NCBI GenBank assembly: GCA_040255925.1
Contig: JBDZVX010000149.1
Span: 1 to 5,593 of the forward strand
Source of the DNA: Nitrolancea sp040255925
GTDB lineage: Bacteria > Chloroflexota > Chloroflexia > Thermomicrobiales > Thermomicrobiaceae
Reading direction: 5' to 3'
DNA length: 5,593 nucleotides
Both the position numbers and the translations under genes were made by a program. Under the pieces are notes generated by a model. The model was not told where the DNA came from. It made no database searches and saw nothing but the letters and a program-made list of their open reading frames with translations. Positions within the stretch are counted from its first letter, which is position 1; each line of letters begins with the position of its first letter. Below are positions 5,304 to 5,593 of this stretch, piece after piece.

Positions 5304-5593
5304 ATGGACATAGTTCGCGAGCTGTTGGAAGGCGGACAGCAGCAAAAGAGCTACGAAGATTTCGTGAAGCGGTACCAGCAGGGGCCGCCGACGGAAGGCT
5401 ACTCGGGCCAGGAAGTCATGAATCGCTACGAGCAAGTGGTACCGAACCTCCCGTCGCAGGACTTCATGCAGGCGGCCCAGCAAGCGTTTGCCAGGATGTC
5501 ACCGCAGGAACGTGAGCAGTTCGCCCGGTACGTCAACGAGCAGGCCCAGCAGCGCAACATCAACATCCCACAGTTCTCGGGACAGCAGAACTA
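5304..5593 (+). CDS. Small Gln-rich hydrophilic protein, function unknown (reaches window edge)
   Basis: Ninety-six codons are visible, and the last two bases (TA) could begin a stop or a Tyr codon, so the gene may end exactly at the edge or continue. I do not recognise a named family. About one fifth of residues are Gln, in runs such as QQQ (12-14) and spread through the C-terminal part. There is no signal peptide or membrane segment. The pattern is helical and amphipathic: VRELLEGGQQQKSYEDFVKRY (4-24), a GPP turn (27-29), then two more helical blocks (36-47 and 51-65), then MSPQEREQFARYV (65-77), which resembles small helical-bundle proteins. Coding is supported by the strong AAGGAGG site and by the steady GC-rich codon use. 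It lies behind the rodA hairpin and is probably a separate transcription unit. Confidence 0.8.
   Translation, partial: MDIVRELLEGGQQQKSYEDFVKRYQQGPPTEGYSGQEVMNRYEQVVPNLPSQDFMQAAQQAFARMSPQEREQFARYVNEQAQQRNINIPQFSGQQN

Noticed and set aside
5054..5515. 153-codon plus-strand frame crossing the rodA downstream region
   Set aside because: It overlaps the Gln-rich gene in another frame, begins inside the rodA hairpin, has no ribosome binding site, and has a low-complexity Ser/Arg/Ala product.

Overview
This is a GC-rich window with 8-9 nt Shine-Dalgarno spacings, GTG starts and extended -10 promoters. The protein sequences look like those of a Gram-positive-like or deep-branching bacterium. My best guess is Chloroflexota, class Thermomicrobia (Sphaerobacter or Thermomicrobium relatives). 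That is an inference from the style of MreB, RodA and the methyltransferase, and no database search was possible. I see no tRNA, rRNA, CRISPR array, insertion sequence or phage gene.

Layout. Positions 1-278 hold the 5' end of a beta-class site-specific DNA methyltransferase, read leftward off the window edge. Positions 279-600 are a divergent regulatory region without a gene; it has two back-to-back perfect hairpins, short repeats, and an extended -10 promoter for the rightward genes. Then come four complete rightward genes: an M50-like membrane metalloprotease (601-1596), an unrecognised coiled-coil protein with a zinc ribbon (1684-2541), mreB (2708-3712) and a SEDS-family rodA (3895-5040). 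A perfect 11-bp stem-loop sits 3 nt after the rodA stop. After a 263-nt gap, a strong ribosome binding site starts a small Gln-rich protein (from 5304) that reaches the right edge.

How the genes fit together. MreB and RodA are the cytoskeletal and peptidoglycan-polymerising parts of the rod-shape (elongation) machinery. The usual linkers MreC, MreD and the transpeptidase PBP2 are not encoded between or beside them here. The protease and the coiled-coil zinc-ribbon protein lie just upstream in the same direction and could be accessory envelope factors; this is only a context argument. mreB appears to have its own promoter, with a structured leader beginning almost at the predicted transcript start. 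rodA has no well-placed Shine-Dalgarno sequence of its own, but tiny leader reading frames end in an ATGA overlap with its start codon, which suggests translational coupling.

Nothing here is clearly a new defence or mobile system. The points most worth a second look are the coiled-coil zinc-ribbon protein next to mreB, the rodA leader, the departures from SEDS consensus in RodA, and the divergent control region.
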